A stretch of DNA of 64,000 nt from Candidatus Kapaibacterium sp. (GTDB lineage Bacteria > Bacteroidota > Ignavibacteria > Kapaibacteriales > WFXC01): the NCBI GenBank assembly GCA_015490805.1, contig WFXC01000006.1, positions 62,001-126,000 of the forward strand, read 5' to 3'. Below the pieces are notes generated by a model that worked only from the letters and a program-made list of their open reading frames with translations, did no database searches and had not been told where the DNA came from. Below, piece after piece: positions 20,365 through 29,716 of the stretch; within the stretch, counting starts at the first letter, position 1; the number at the start of each line of letters is the position of its first letter. The position numbers were made by a program, and so were the translations under genes.

Positions 20365-20386
20365 CGCTGTATAAACCTACACTGTT

Positions 20387-20929
20387 TTACTTCGCACCTG
20401 CTTTACCAGCCTTTCGACGAATCCATTCACCCCGATAACGAATACCCTTGCCCTTGTAAGGCTCTGGCGGACGAATCTGCCGAATCTTCGCCGCTATTTC
20501 TCCTACCAATTGTTTATCAATGCCACTAACGGTAATCGTGGTTTGATCTGGCGTTGCAAATTCGATCCCCTCCGGTGGAATAAATACAATGGGATGGGAA
20601 TACCCCACATAGAGCACCAGATTTTTGCCCTTCATTTCTGCCCGGTAACCGACTCCCACGATCTCGAGCGTTTTGGTGAAGCCCTTCGTCACTCCTTCCA
20701 CCATCGATGCCACCAGCGCCCGGGTTAAGCCATGCAATGCCCGTTGATGGCGCTCATCACTTTGCCGATGGAACCGCAACAACTGTTCTTCATATTCCCA
20801 CTGGATACCCTCAGGAATGTTCCACTGCAACTCCCCTTTGGGACCCCGGACGGTAATCGTCCGATCTTCTGCAATTGTAATTTCTACCTCTTTGGGTACT
20901 TCTATTGGTTTACGACCTATCCGTGACAC
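20387..20929 (-). CDS. rplF: Ribosomal protein uL6
   Basis: 180 residues from a GTG start at 20929 (GTG TCA CGG ATA GGT, read as MSRIGRKPIEVP), the usual N-terminus of the family, with GGGGGAG 8 nt upstream. Another GTG at 20956 adds nine unconserved residues and overlaps rpsH. The end LRGIxxPEPYKGKGIRYRGE-type motif (PPEPYKGKGIRYRGEWIRRK) is present. Confidence 0.9.
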   Translation of the reverse strand: MSRIGRKPIEVPKEVEITIAEDRTITVRGPKGELQWNIPEGIQWEYEEQLLRFHRQSDERHQRALHGLTRALVASMVEGVTKGFTKTLEIVGVGYRAEMKGKNLVLYVGYSHPIVFIPPEGIEFATPDQTTITVSGIDKQLVGEIAAKIRQIRPPEPYKGKGIRYRGEWIRRKAGKAGAK

Positions 20930-20949
20930 GGCTCTTTCTCCCCCGTTGT

Positions 20950-21345
20950 TTACCACACACTACAAATCACTTCCCCACCGACATTATACCGGCGGGCTTC
21001 TTTATCGGTCATCACACCCTTGGAGGTCGAAACGATCAGGATTCCCAGTCCACTTTTCACATGGGGCAATGCTTTGACCCCGCGATACACTCGACGTCCC
21101 GGCTTACTGATACGCTTCAGTTCTCGAAATGCGGGTTGGCCCCGGAAATACCGTAACTGTACTTCCAGGATCCCCTGCTTGTTATCTTCGATCAGCTTAA
21201 AGTCTTTAATGTATCCCTGCTCTTTCAGAATGCGACTGATTTCAACCAGCATTTTGGATGCCGGTGCCCGAACCACTTTATGATGGGCACGGGCTGCATT
21301 GCGAAGTCGCGTCAAAAAATCCGCAACTGGATCGCTTACTGCCAT
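20950..21345 (-). CDS. rpsH: Ribosomal protein uS8
   Basis: 131 residues. MAVSDPVADFLTRLRNAARA at the start, KPGRRVYRGVKALPHVKSG in the middle and GILIVSTSKGVMTDKEAR at the end are all standard. uS8 binds helix 21 of 16S rRNA and in enterobacteria represses the spc operon; regulation here is not known. Confidence 0.97.
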   Translation of the reverse strand: MAVSDPVADFLTRLRNAARAHHKVVRAPASKMLVEISRILKEQGYIKDFKLIEDNKQGILEVQLRYFRGQPAFRELKRISKPGRRVYRGVKALPHVKSGLGILIVSTSKGVMTDKEARRYNVGGEVICSVW

Positions 21346-21375
21346 GACTACTCCTCTTCGTGATACAATCCTGTG

Positions 21376-21645
21376 TTACCAGCTTGCCTTGCGGATGCCA
21401 GGAATTTTTCCTTCCAGTGCCAACTGCCGGAAAACGTTTCGACAGAGACCAAATTTGCGGAGCACGCCTCGTCCTCGCCCTGTCACCATACACCGACTCC
21501 GCACTCGCACTGGCGAGCTATTCCGTGGCAGCCGTTGCAATCCTTCCCAATCACCTCGTGCCTTCAACTCCGCCCGCTTTTTCGCATACTTTTCCACCAA
21601 CTGCTGCCGCTTTCGATTGCGTGCAATCACACTTTGTTTTGCCAT
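21376..21645 (-). CDS. rpsN: Ribosomal protein uS14 (zinc-free long form)
   Basis: 89 residues. The length and the lack of paired CxxC motifs show the zinc-independent form. [20 protein letters not shown] and the C-terminal [18 protein letters not shown] are conserved. The start is preceded at 21663-21673 by the leader motif GTTTCACAAAA even though the gene is inside an operon. Confidence 0.96.
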   Translation of the reverse strand: MAKQSVIARNRKRQQLVEKYAKKRAELKARGDWEGLQRLPRNSSPVRVRSRCMVTGRGRGVLRKFGLCRNVFRQLALEGKIPGIRKASW

Positions 21646-21681
21646 TAGTCGCTATCTATCAATTTTGTGAAACTTTATCTA

Positions 21682-22302
21682 CTACCGCCGAACAAAAGGA
21701 AACCCAAACTCTTTGAGCAACGCATAGGCTTCTTCATCGGTCTTTGCGGATGTGACAATAGTTACATCCAGTCCTCGGATCCGCCGCACCCGGTCCACAT
21801 CAATCTCTGGAAAAATGATCTGTTCTTCAATACCGCAACTGTAGTTGCCGTGGCCATCAAAAGATTTATCGGAAAAGCCACGAAAATCGCGAATCCGGGG
21901 CACAGCAATATTGATGAAACGATCCAGAAACTCATACATCCGTGCTCGCCGCAGCGTTACAGAGCATCCAATCGGCATTCCTGCCCGCAGCTTGAAATTC
22001 GATACGGAAACCCGAGCATACCGCACCACCGGACGCTGTCCCGCAATGAGTTCCAGATCATTAATCGCTTCCTGCAACGCCGAAACATCCTGCGTTGCCT
22101 CTCCCACCCCCATATTCAGTACGATCTTGACCAGCCTCGGCACCTGCATTACTGATTTATACCCAAACTGCTTCATTAAGCTGGGAACAATAACGTCGTG
22201 ATAGTATTCCCGCAGTCGCGGCGGTGGTGCCGGCTCCGGCGTTTCTGGTTGCCGCGGACCTTCAAAGGCAAATTCGTACTTTTTCTTTTTCTTCTTTGCC
22301 AT
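21682..22302 (-). CDS. rplE: Ribosomal protein uL5 with N-terminal extension
   Basis: 206 residues. The uL5 fold begins near residue 30 ([18 protein letters not shown]), with [11 protein letters not shown] near 60, the CSVTLRR loop near 130 and the [16 protein letters not shown] region near 170. The first 30 residues are extra: a lysine run followed by a Pro/Glu-rich stretch ([14 protein letters not shown]). It contacts 5S rRNA and the P-site tRNA. No other start fits, so the extension is probably real. Confidence 0.95.
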   Translation of the reverse strand: MAKKKKKKYEFAFEGPRQPETPEPAPPPRLREYYHDVIVPSLMKQFGYKSVMQVPRLVKIVLNMGVGEATQDVSALQEAINDLELIAGQRPVVRYARVSVSNFKLRAGMPIGCSVTLRRARMYEFLDRFINIAVPRIRDFRGFSDKSFDGHGNYSCGIEEQIIFPEIDVDRVRRIRGLDVTIVTSAKTDEEAYALLKEFGFPFVRR

Positions 22303-22332
22303 TCCTGCTCTTCTCTGCTAACTGACTCACTG

Positions 22333-22701
22333 TTAAATTTCTTCACCGGTCGTTTTCGCGATCCGCACTTTCTTTTTCTTGCCGTCTTCCGTTTCAATGA
22401 TCTTATATCCCACCCGCGTTGGATTGCCTTCGCTATCGACCAGCATCACATTGGAATAATGGATGGGCATTTCCTGTTCGATAATGCCTCCTTCCGGAAA
22501 GCTGGGCGATGGACGGCGATGTCGCTTTCGAACGTTCACACCTTCAACAACAATCCGCATTTTTTCTGGAATGACCTTCAGAACCTTGCCGACTTTTCCT
22601 TTATCCTGATGCCGTCCGCTGATCACCATCACCGTATCACCCTTTTTAATCTTCAGCTTTGGACGCTTTTTCTGCTGTTGCTTTTTCTTCCCCTTTCCCA
22701 T
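22333..22701 (-). CDS. rplX: Ribosomal protein uL24
   Basis: 122 residues from ATG 22701 ([20 protein letters not shown]). The earlier start at 22722 would overlap rplN. The KOW motif is [21 protein letters not shown], followed by [11 protein letters not shown]. It is an early assembly protein near the exit-tunnel mouth. A basic N-terminal arm of about 15 residues precedes the usual start. Confidence 0.94.
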   Translation of the reverse strand: MGKGKKKQQQKKRPKLKIKKGDTVMVISGRHQDKGKVGKVLKVIPEKMRIVVEGVNVRKRHRRPSPSFPEGGIIEQEMPIHYSNVMLVDSEGNPTRVGYKIIETEDGKKKKVRIAKTTGEEI

Positions 22702-22714
22702 CGCCCTACCACTT

Positions 22715-23083
22715 TTATACAACTTCCGGCGCCAAAGAAATGATTTTCATATATCCCCGTTCCCGAAGTTCACGCGCTACGGGACCAAAGATCCGGGTTC
22801 CCCGGGGATCACCAGCATTATTTAAGAGCACAACGGCGTTGTCATCAAACCGGATATACGATCCATCCCGACGTCGTACTTCCTTGCGAGTCCGCACTAC
22901 AACTGCCCGAGAAATATCTCCCTTTTTCAACGGGCTGGTTGGTAAAGCATCGCGAACACTGACAACCACAACATCACCAATGCTCGCATACTTCGGATTA
23001 CTGGTTCCCAGGATGCCAATACACCGAACTTTCCGTGCCCCCGAATTATCCGCAACGTTCAGATAACTTTCTACCTGAATCAT
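22715..23083 (-). CDS. rplN: Ribosomal protein uL14
   Basis: 122 residues, the standard length. [52 protein letters not shown] and [28 protein letters not shown] are highly conserved. It starts one base after the rpsQ stop. Confidence 0.98.
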   Translation of the reverse strand: MIQVESYLNVADNSGARKVRCIGILGTSNPKYASIGDVVVVSVRDALPTSPLKKGDISRAVVVRTRKEVRRRDGSYIRFDDNAVVLLNNAGDPRGTRIFGPVARELRERGYMKIISLAPEVV

Positions 23084-23554
23084 CTATTGTCCTCCCCGTT
23101 GTTGCCCACGTTCCAGAATCTTCACCAATCGCCAGCGCTTCCGCCGACTCAACGGGCGGGTTTCCATAATTTGCACAACATCCCCAACCCGGCATTCATT
23201 CTGCTCATCGTGAGCCAGAAACTTTTTTCGGCGCGTGTAGTACTTCTTGTACAGTGGATGTGCCTTGCGCCGCTCCACCATTACCACAATGGTCTTGTCC
23301 ATTTTATCACTGACAACCACTCCGACCAATCGTCGGCGCTGCCCCCGCTGCTTTTGCCCCTTTGCAGCGCCCTCTACTGGTGCTTCTTGCACCGCTGCCG
23401 TCGATGCTGGCTCTTGCTCTGCAACAGCAGCCGTCTCCGGCTCCGCATCGCTGCTTGTCGATGCTTCCACGTTATTGGCTGCCGTCTCTTCAATTGCCGG
23501 ATCAGATTGCGTTGTCTCCGGAACTTCTACGGGATTCCGCTCCTGCTCACTCAT
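23084..23554 (-). CDS. rpsQ: Ribosomal protein uS17 with acidic N-terminal extension
   Basis: 156 residues against about 85 in most bacteria. The uS17 OB-fold starts near residue 72 ([19 protein letters not shown]), with [18 protein letters not shown] and a standard end. Residues 1-70 are Glu/Ala/Thr/Ser-rich low complexity ([19 protein letters not shown] onward). No internal start codon fits the conserved domain, so the extension should be translated. It resembles in composition the bL17 tail. Confidence 0.93.
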   Translation of the reverse strand: MSEQERNPVEVPETTQSDPAIEETAANNVEASTSSDAEPETAAVAEQEPASTAAVQEAPVEGAAKGQKQRGQRRRLVGVVVSDKMDKTIVVMVERRKAHPLYKKYYTRRKKFLAHDEQNECRVGDVVQIMETRPLSRRKRWRLVKILERGQQRGGQ

Positions 23555-23561
23555 TGACTTT

Positions 23562-23792
23562 CTATCCCTTCTTTGTATTGACTTCTTGTTGCTGCGCTAA
23601 TTCCCGCTCGCGCAAAATGGTTTTAATGCGAGCAATCTCCCGCTTCGTTGCTTTAAGTTGTGAAGTATCCTGCAACTCCCCCAGCGCCTTTTGAAATCGG
23701 AGTCGCATCAGCTTAGCTTTATTATCGCGCAACAGTCGTTCTAATTCTGCGTTGGTCAATTGCCGCAATTCTGACGCCAGCTTTGCTTTCAT
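23562..23792 (-). CDS. rpmC: Ribosomal protein uL29
   Basis: 76 residues. Two-helix protein at the exit tunnel: [20 protein letters not shown] and [19 protein letters not shown], then [15 protein letters not shown]. Slightly longer than usual by a polar tail ([12 protein letters not shown]). Its start overlaps rplP by 4 bp. Confidence 0.95.
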   Translation of the reverse strand: MKAKLASELRQLTNAELERLLRDNKAKLMRLRFQKALGELQDTSQLKATKREIARIKTILRERELAQQQEVNTKKG

Positions 23793-24214
23793 GACTGTCC
23801 CTGATATCCTATCCGTGTCACAATCTTGGTCTTAATCGGCAATTTATGGGCAGCAAGTCGCAATGCTTCCTGCGCATCTGCATCTGCAACCCCTCCAACT
23901 TCAAACAGAATCCGCCCTGGCTTCACTACCGCAACCCAGGTTTCCGGACTTCCTTTTCCTCCCCCCATCCGGGTTTCTGCCGGTTTTTTCGACACGGGCT
24001 TATCGGGGAAAATTCGGATCCATACCTTCCCACCCCGCTTCAGGTGACGGGTAATAGCGACCCGCGCTGCCTCAATCTGCCGATTCGTAATCCACGCCGG
24101 TTCGAGCGCCTTCAAACCAAACGTTCCAAACGTCACCTGACTTCCCCGATATGCCTTCCCTTTCATCCGTCCCCGCTGCACTTTGCGATACCGTGGTCTT
24201 CGCGGCATCAACAT
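23789..24214 (-). CDS. rplP: Ribosomal protein uL16
   Basis: 141 residues starting [20 protein letters not shown], the classical MLMP start. [22 protein letters not shown] and the [21 protein letters not shown] region (target of arginine hydroxylation in some bacteria) are present. It organises the A-site tRNA contact. Confidence 0.97.
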   Translation of the reverse strand: MLMPRRPRYRKVQRGRMKGKAYRGSQVTFGTFGLKALEPAWITNRQIEAARVAITRHLKRGGKVWIRIFPDKPVSKKPAETRMGGGKGSPETWVAVVKPGRILFEVGGVADADAQEALRLAAHKLPIKTKIVTRIGYQGQS

Positions 24215-24232
24215 CGCTTCGATCCTTTCTTT

Positions 24233-24901
24233 TTATCGTTGCGAATATCGCTGATTGTACTCAAATACGTCCGTTAATCCGTACACTTCGCCCAGACAGA
24301 TCCAGACTTTTACGCCGATAGTTCCATAAATCGTAAAGGCGGTTGCCTGTCCGTAATCAATATCTGCGCGTAATGTCGTCAGTGGTACTCGCCCTTTCAA
24401 GTACTGTTCCCGGCGTGCCATTTCAGCACCACCCAATCGTCCAGCACAGAGAATACGAATTCCTTCTGCTCCCATCCGCATTGCAGCATTGACCGCCTGC
24501 TTCATCGCCCGGCGGTACGAAATACGTGCCTCAATCTGTTGAGCAATGGTATCTGCCACCAACTGCGCATCCAGCTCCGGGCGCTTGATTTCGCTAATTA
24601 AAATCCGGACTTCTTTATCCGTTAACCGTTGCAATTCTTCTTCCAGCTTTGCAATTTCCTGCCCACCTCGACCAATAACCATCCCTGGTCTCGAAGTACG
24701 GATGGTCAATCGCACCTGTTTTGCTGTCCGATCAATAAAAACCCGCGACACACCTGCTCCTTTCAAGCGCTTTTCCAGGTAAGAGCGCAACCGAATATCC
24801 TCACCCAATTTTTCAGAGAAATCCCGTTCTTCAAACCAATTCGCAAACCACGGGCGGATAATGCCCAGCCGAAACCCTATTGGATGCGTTTTCTGTCCCA
24901 A
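24233..24901 (-). CDS. rpsC: Ribosomal protein uS3
   Basis: 222 residues. [22 protein letters not shown] start, the KH domain [20 protein letters not shown] near 72, and [38 protein letters not shown] near 128-165. It forms the mRNA entry site and has helicase activity on the ribosome. The tail after 205 is short. Confidence 0.97.
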   Translation of the reverse strand: MGQKTHPIGFRLGIIRPWFANWFEERDFSEKLGEDIRLRSYLEKRLKGAGVSRVFIDRTAKQVRLTIRTSRPGMVIGRGGQEIAKLEEELQRLTDKEVRILISEIKRPELDAQLVADTIAQQIEARISYRRAMKQAVNAAMRMGAEGIRILCAGRLGGAEMARREQYLKGRVPLTTLRADIDYGQATAFTIYGTIGVKVWICLGEVYGLTDVFEYNQRYSQR

Positions 24902-24917
24902 AACTTACCCCTCCACT

Positions 24918-25292
24918 TTATTGTTCGACAGTTTCAATTTCTTCTTCCGGCAATTGCGCTGCCACGACAATGGTCACGTGCGAGGTCCGCTTCCGTACTC
25001 GATAAGCACGTCCCATCGGCGCAGGACGAATCCGCTTATAAATCGGACCGGGATCGACATACGCCCTCACAATTTGAACCTGCTCTGGATCGATGTACCG
25101 ATCATCATACTTATGCTGCAAGTTAGAATACGCAGACCATAAAACCTTCGCTGTTTCTCGTGCAGCCCGCTTGGGACTGTGTTGCAATAACGATAGCGCT
25201 TCCTTCACGTTCCGACCCCGGATCATATCGATAGCAAGACGCATCTTCCGGGGCGATACTCGCAGATACCGTTTTATTGCCCGTGCTTCCAT
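24918..25292 (-). CDS. rplV: Ribosomal protein uL22
   Basis: 124 residues. RYLRVSPRKMRLAIDMIRG near the N-terminus and the beta-hairpin region PGPIYKRIRPAPMGRAYRVRKRTSHVTIVV that lines the exit tunnel are clear; the hairpin is the site of macrolide resistance changes in other bacteria. Order rpsS-rplV-rpsC is kept. Confidence 0.97.
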   Translation of the reverse strand: MEARAIKRYLRVSPRKMRLAIDMIRGRNVKEALSLLQHSPKRAARETAKVLWSAYSNLQHKYDDRYIDPEQVQIVRAYVDPGPIYKRIRPAPMGRAYRVRKRTSHVTIVVAAQLPEEEIETVEQ

Positions 25293-25306
25293 TTGATTCC
25301 CTCAGT

Positions 25307-25594
25307 TTACTTCTTCTTCGCCCGATCCTCTTTCCGGTGTCCGGCGTGGCCACGGTATGTTCGAGTTGGGGCAAATTCCCCCAACTTGTGCCCCACCATA
25401 TTTTCCGTAATGTACACCGGAATAAATTTGTTCCCATTATGAACAGCGAACGTATGCCCAACAAACTCGGGCAGAATGGTGGAAGCTCGCGACCAGGTTT
25501 TAATCACCTTCTTTTCATTGCGCTCGTTGAGCTGCTGCACCTTCTTCAGCAGCTTGTAATACACATACGGTCCTTTTTTGAGCGAGCGTGCCAT
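25307..25594 (-). CDS. rpsS: Ribosomal protein uS19
   Basis: 95 residues. [19 protein letters not shown], then [26 protein letters not shown] and the C-terminal [17 protein letters not shown]. It sits in the 30S head. Order rplB-rpsS-rplV is kept. Confidence 0.97.
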   Translation of the reverse strand: MARSLKKGPYVYYKLLKKVQQLNERNEKKVIKTWSRASTILPEFVGHTFAVHNGNKFIPVYITENMVGHKLGEFAPTRTYRGHAGHRKEDRAKKK

Positions 25595-25621
25595 ACCGCT
25601 CCTTTAGCTTCTCCGTTTAAC

Positions 25622-26467
25622 TTACTTCTTTTTCTTTACCCGTCGGCGTAGAATAAATTTATCCGACGGTTTATTCCGCTTTCGTGTCTTCAATCCCTTA
25701 GCTAATTGCCCCCACGGAGAGCGCGGATGCTGCCGCCCTCCTCCGGATTTGGAGCGCCCTTCACCACCACCATTGGGGTGATCGATCGGGTTCATTGCCA
25801 TTCCCCGGGTCTGGGGCCGTACGCCCAGCCACCGCATTCGTCCGGCTTTTCCGTACAAAATATTTTCGTGATCGCTGTTGCCAACTTCGCCAATGGTTGC
25901 CATACACGTATTGAGAATACGTCGAATCTCACCAGACGGAAGCTTCAGATGCACGTAACGCTCCTCCCGTCCCACAATCTGCGCTGAAGTACCAGCGCTC
26001 CGCGCTAATTGTCCTCCTTTACCGGGTTTGAGCTCGATGTTATGAACCACTGTTCCAACCGGAATCTTACCCAATGGCAGAGCATTTCCTACTTTGATCT
26101 CTGCATCAGGACCCGATCGGATCACATCGCCGACTTTTAAACCATCAGGAGCCAAGATGTACCGCAACTCGCCATCTTCATACTTTACCAGCGCAATACG
26201 TGCTGAACGGTTGGGATCATATTCGATTGCCTCAACCGTTGCGTTCATCCCGATTTTATTGCGCTTGAAATCAATAATCCGATACCGTCGCTTATGCCGT
26301 CCTCCGCGATGCCGAGAAGTAATACGCCCCAAGTTATTCCGCCCTCCCGTGCTTTTCAGCGGAGTCAACAAGGACTTTTCCGGCTCCGTTTTCGTAATTT
26401 CCTCAAAGGTTGGCACGCTATAAAATCGCGTGCCTGGCGTAATGGGTTTTAACATTCGGATGCCCAT
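25622..26467 (-). CDS. rplB: Ribosomal protein uL2
   Basis: 281 residues. [23 protein letters not shown] near 41-64, and the C-terminal peptidyl-transferase-proximal [26 protein letters not shown] near 217-242 with its conserved His. It is one of the largest and most conserved primary rRNA-binding proteins. The basic C-terminus ends RRRVKKKK. Confidence 0.98.
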   Translation of the reverse strand: MGIRMLKPITPGTRFYSVPTFEEITKTEPEKSLLTPLKSTGGRNNLGRITSRHRGGRHKRRYRIIDFKRNKIGMNATVEAIEYDPNRSARIALVKYEDGELRYILAPDGLKVGDVIRSGPDAEIKVGNALPLGKIPVGTVVHNIELKPGKGGQLARSAGTSAQIVGREERYVHLKLPSGEIRRILNTCMATIGEVGNSDHENILYGKAGRMRWLGVRPQTRGMAMNPIDHPNGGGEGRSKSGGGRQHPRSPWGQLAKGLKTRKRNKPSDKFILRRRVKKKK

Positions 26468-26483
26468 CGCTCTCTATGCCTTT

Positions 26484-26792
26484 CTATTCCTCAACTCCGA
26501 CACTAAAGATGTCAATTTCATAGCCCGGCTGCAACGTCACGTAAGCCTTTTTCATATGCGATCGCCGCCCTTCCAGCACACCGTGACGGGTAAACATCCG
26601 ACGATGTTTCCCCCGAATTCGAACGATCCGGACTTTCTTGACCTTCACATTAAAAATATGCTCCACAGCGTGCTTAATCAACGCTTTATTTGCCCGAGGA
26701 TCGACTTCAAACACATAGCACCGCTGTGTTTCCTGCAAGTGCGTTGCCTTCTCTGTCAGAATGGGGCGCTTTAACACATCCCAGATTGTCAT
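26484..26792 (-). CDS. rplW: Ribosomal protein uL23
   Basis: 102 residues. MTIWDVLKRPILTEKATHLQ, FEVDPRANKALIKHAVEHIFNVKV and the tunnel-exit loop KHRRMFTRHGVLEGRRSHMKKAYVTL. It is the docking point for trigger factor and SRP. The start overlaps the end of rplD by 4 bp. Confidence 0.96.
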   Translation of the reverse strand: MTIWDVLKRPILTEKATHLQETQRCYVFEVDPRANKALIKHAVEHIFNVKVKKVRIVRIRGKHRRMFTRHGVLEGRRSHMKKAYVTLQPGYEIDIFSVGVEE

Positions 26793-27427
26793 ACCAACTG
26801 CCCCTCTGTTAATTGTTCGACCAAAACCTGAATAGCGCCCTGGTGCAACAGCACCTTATGATGGCTGAGAATATCATATGCTGACACCATAAAAGCCGGC
26901 ATTGTGGTCAACTTCGGCAAATTTCGGCCAGATAACATAACATTTGGCTTCGGCTCTGGCAGCAATTGCAACGTCTTTACCTCACTGAGTCCCAGTGCCT
27001 CCAGCACTGCGAGCATCTGCTTCGTTTTCGGACGTTCGAAATCAAAGTCTTCAACCACGATTAAATTATTTTCTCTGGCACGAGCAGATAATGCGGATTT
27101 CCGAGCCAACCGTTTCAGCTTACGCGGTAAGTCCATCGAATAATCCCGGGGTCGTGGACCGTGAACTTTGCCACCACCGATCCACAGAGGCGAGCGGATC
27201 GAGCCAGCCCGTGCCACCCCACGACCTTTCTGGGGCCACGGTTTGCGCCCACCGCCAGAAACTTCTGCCCGCGTTTTGACTTTATGCGTTCCCTGCCGAC
27301 GATTATTCAAGTACGCTCGAACTGCCATATACATCGCATACTCGTGGGGCTCAATATTAAACACTTCATCTGGTAATTCCACCTGCCCCTTCACCTGACC
27401 ATCGCTGGTATAGAGATCCACCACCAT
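26789..27427 (-). CDS. rplD: Ribosomal protein uL4
   Basis: 212 residues. The extended loop KTRAEVSGGGRKPWPQKGRGVARAGSIRSPLW near 60-90 that reaches the exit tunnel is conserved, as is HGPRPRDYSMDLPRKLKRLA. In enterobacteria uL4 autoregulates the S10 operon; the present leader has no visible equivalent. Confidence 0.97.
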   Translation of the reverse strand: MVVDLYTSDGQVKGQVELPDEVFNIEPHEYAMYMAVRAYLNNRRQGTHKVKTRAEVSGGGRKPWPQKGRGVARAGSIRSPLWIGGGKVHGPRPRDYSMDLPRKLKRLARKSALSARARENNLIVVEDFDFERPKTKQMLAVLEALGLSEVKTLQLLPEPKPNVMLSGRNLPKLTTMPAFMVSAYDILSHHKVLLHQGAIQVLVEQLTEGQLV

Positions 27428-27437
27428 CGTCTATTCC

Positions 27438-28076
27438 TCACTGTTCCATTTTCACAATTTCCACCAGAGAATTCGGTGCACCAGGCACGCTACCTTTGAC
27501 CACCAGCAAATTCGCATCGGGGAAGATCGCAACGATTTCCAGATTCCGCACCGTCACTCTGTGTCCGCCCATCCGCCCCGCCATACGCAAACCTTTCCAG
27601 ACTCGAGAAGGAAAGGATGAAGCACCAATTGATCCCGGATGCCGCTGTCGATTGTGCTGCCCGTGAGTAGCGCCACCAACACCAGCAAATCGATGACGCT
27701 TGACCACTCCCTGAAATCCGCGGCCCTTACTCAACCCGGAAATCTTGACCCGATCTCCAACCTCAAAATCGCTGACGGTAATAACATCACCAACCTGATA
27801 GTCTCCTGCGACGTTGCGGAACTCCCGCAAATATCGAGTGGGTTCCACACCGGCTTTAGCAAAATGTCCCTGCAAAGGTTTATTCAACTTGCGGCGCGGC
27901 ATTTTCCCCCATCCAATCTGGAGCGCTTCATAGCCATCTCGCTCCCTGGTCCGCCGCATCACGACTGGGCACGGACCGGCTTCAATGACCGTACAACCGA
28001 CATATTCGCCAGTTGGCAAGTACAGACTGGTCATCCCCACTTTTTTGCCTAACAACACGCTCATTTTCAAACTCAC
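27438..28076 (-). CDS. rplC: Ribosomal protein uL3
   Basis: 212 residues. [17 protein letters not shown] at the start, the loop [36 protein letters not shown] near 118-155 that reaches the peptidyl-transferase centre, and [11 protein letters not shown]. The conserved Gln (methylated by PrmB in other bacteria) lies in THGQHN. It overlaps rpsJ by 4 bp. Confidence 0.97.
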   Translation of the reverse strand: MSLKMSVLLGKKVGMTSLYLPTGEYVGCTVIEAGPCPVVMRRTRERDGYEALQIGWGKMPRRKLNKPLQGHFAKAGVEPTRYLREFRNVAGDYQVGDVITVSDFEVGDRVKISGLSKGRGFQGVVKRHRFAGVGGATHGQHNRQRHPGSIGASSFPSRVWKGLRMAGRMGGHRVTVRNLEIVAIFPDANLLVVKGSVPGAPNSLVEIVKMEQ

Positions 28077-28384
28077 ACTTTAATTTCAACATCGACCCCG
28101 GCGGGCAATTCCAGCCGCATCAATGAATCAACCGTCTTCGGCGTCGCGTTGTAAATGTCAATCAACCGCTTGTGAATTCGGATTTCAAAATGTTCCATTG
28201 ATGTTTTATTAACATGCGGCGATCGCAGCACGGTAAAAACGCTCCGCCGCGTCGGTAATGGAATCGGACCGGCAACGACAGCCCCCGTTGCCTGAACTGT
28301 TTTGACAATTCGCTCCGCCGACTTATCCACCAGATTGTGATCGTAGGACTTCAACTTAATCCGAATTTTCTGTGTTGCCGCCAC
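28073..28384 (-). CDS. rpsJ: Ribosomal protein uS10
   Basis: 103 residues from GTG 28384 (GTG GCG GCA ACA CAG, then [12 protein letters not shown]). This is the canonical length; upstream in-frame codons reach back into the tuf terminator and cannot be coding. [20 protein letters not shown] and the [15 protein letters not shown] end are conserved. A GAGAAGAGAG stretch and the leader motif GTTTCACAAAAG (28398-28409) precede the start. It also serves as NusE in antitermination. Confidence 0.95.
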   Translation of the reverse strand: MAATQKIRIKLKSYDHNLVDKSAERIVKTVQATGAVVAGPIPLPTRRSVFTVLRSPHVNKTSMEHFEIRIHKRLIDIYNATPKTVDSLMRLELPAGVDVEIKV

Positions 28385-28413
28385 CGCTCTCTTCTCACTT
28401 TTGTGAAACAAAC

Positions 28414-28444
28414 AAAAAGGGGATGCTGGCAGCACCCCCTTTTT
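28414..28444 (-). terminator. Intrinsic terminator between tuf and rpsJ
   Basis: On the minus strand a GC-rich stem (GGGGGTGCT against AGCATCCCC, loop about 3-4 nt) is flanked by A and T runs, ending TTTTT. It is 14 bp after the tuf stop. It should end or attenuate str-operon transcription. Only about 29 nt separate it from rpsJ, so the S10 operon depends on read-through or on a promoter inside tuf. Confidence 0.82.
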
Positions 28445-28457
28445 ATCGTTCTGCTGA

Positions 28458-29666
28458 TTATTCGATAATCTTCGTTACAACGCCTGCACCAACGGTTCGG
28501 CCACCTTCCCGAATAGCGAATCGCAATCCTTCTTCCATTGCCACCGGCGAAATCAGTTCAATTTCCAGATCATCCACATTATCGCCCGGCATCACCATCT
28601 CAACACCCGGCGGCAACTGCACCACACCCGTGACGTCCGTCGTACGGAAGTAGAATTGCGGACGATATCCAGAGAAAAAGGGCGTATGACGACCACCTTC
28701 TTCCTTGGTCAGCACGTAGACCTGTGCCTTAAATTTATGGTGCGGTGTGATGCTACCGGGTTTTGCAATGACCATCCCGCGCTCAATTTCATCCTTGGCA
28801 ATACCCCGCAGCAACAATCCCACATTATCACCAGCTTGCCCTTCATCCAGCAACTTCCGGAACATTTCAATTCCTGTTACCACCGTCTTCTTTTGCATTC
28901 CAAAACCAACGATCTCCACCTCATCATTCAGCCGAATAACGCCACGCTCAATCCGCCCTGTCGCAACCGTTCCGCGACCGGTAATGCTGAACACGTCTTC
29001 AACAGGCATCAAGAACGGCTTATCAATGTCGCGCTGCGGCGTTGGAATGTACTCATCGATCGCATCCAGCAGTTCCCAGATCGGCTGAAATCGAGGATCA
29101 TCGGCTGTAGTGTTCGGATCCAGTGCTGCTTCCAGTGCCTGAAGCGCTGACCCTCGAATGACCGGGGCATCATCCCCAGGAAACTCGTACTTATTCAGCA
29201 ATTCCCGAACTTCCAGTTCTACCAGATCGATCAGCTCAGGATCTGCAATATCCACTTTGTTTAAGAACACAACGATATAGGGTACACCAACCTGACGGGC
29301 TAACAAGATATGCTCCCGCGTCTGCGGCATTGGACCATCTGTAGCTGCAACCACCAGAATTGCCCCGTCCATTTGTGCTGCACCAGTGATCATATTCTTG
29401 ACGTAATCTGCGTGACCGGGACAATCGACGTGCGCATAGTGCCGCTTGTCAGTCTGGTACTCCACGTGTGCCGTTGCGATGGTGATTCCCCGTGCTTTTT
29501 CCTCCGGTGCCTTATCAATAGCATCGAATGGTGTAAACTCCGCCAATCCTTTCTTTGCTAACGCACCAGTAATAGCAGCAGTCAACGTCGTTTTCCCGTG
29601 GTCAACGTGACCGATAGTTCCAATGTTCACGTGCGGCTTTGTCCGCTCGAACTTTTCCTTTGCCAT
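28458..29666 (-). CDS. tuf: Elongation factor Tu
   Basis: 402 residues. It delivers aminoacyl-tRNA to the ribosome. G1 [15 protein letters not shown] near 19, effector Thr in [12 protein letters not shown] near 59, G3 DCPGHADY near 81, G4 NKVD near 136, G5 GSALQALE near 173. Domain 2 and 3 signatures [13 protein letters not shown] and [15 protein letters not shown] are complete. AAAAGGAG lies 9 nt before ATG and forms the 3' part of the leader motif GTTTCATTAAA (29679-29689). Confidence 0.98.
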   Translation of the reverse strand: MAKEKFERTKPHVNIGTIGHVDHGKTTLTAAITGALAKKGLAEFTPFDAIDKAPEEKARGITIATAHVEYQTDKRHYAHVDCPGHADYVKNMITGAAQMDGAILVVAATDGPMPQTREHILLARQVGVPYIVVFLNKVDIADPELIDLVELEVRELLNKYEFPGDDAPVIRGSALQALEAALDPNTTADDPRFQPIWELLDAIDEYIPTPQRDIDKPFLMPVEDVFSITGRGTVATGRIERGVIRLNDEVEIVGFGMQKKTVVTGIEMFRKLLDEGQAGDNVGLLLRGIAKDEIERGMVIAKPGSITPHHKFKAQVYVLTKEEGGRHTPFFSGYRPQFYFRTTDVTGVVQLPPGVEMVMPGDNVDDLEIELISPVAMEEGLRFAIREGGRTVGAGVVTKIIE

Positions 29667-29716
29667 TGTTCAACTCCTTTTAATGAAACTTGTTTATCAC
29701 AACTGAGCTCAAAAAT

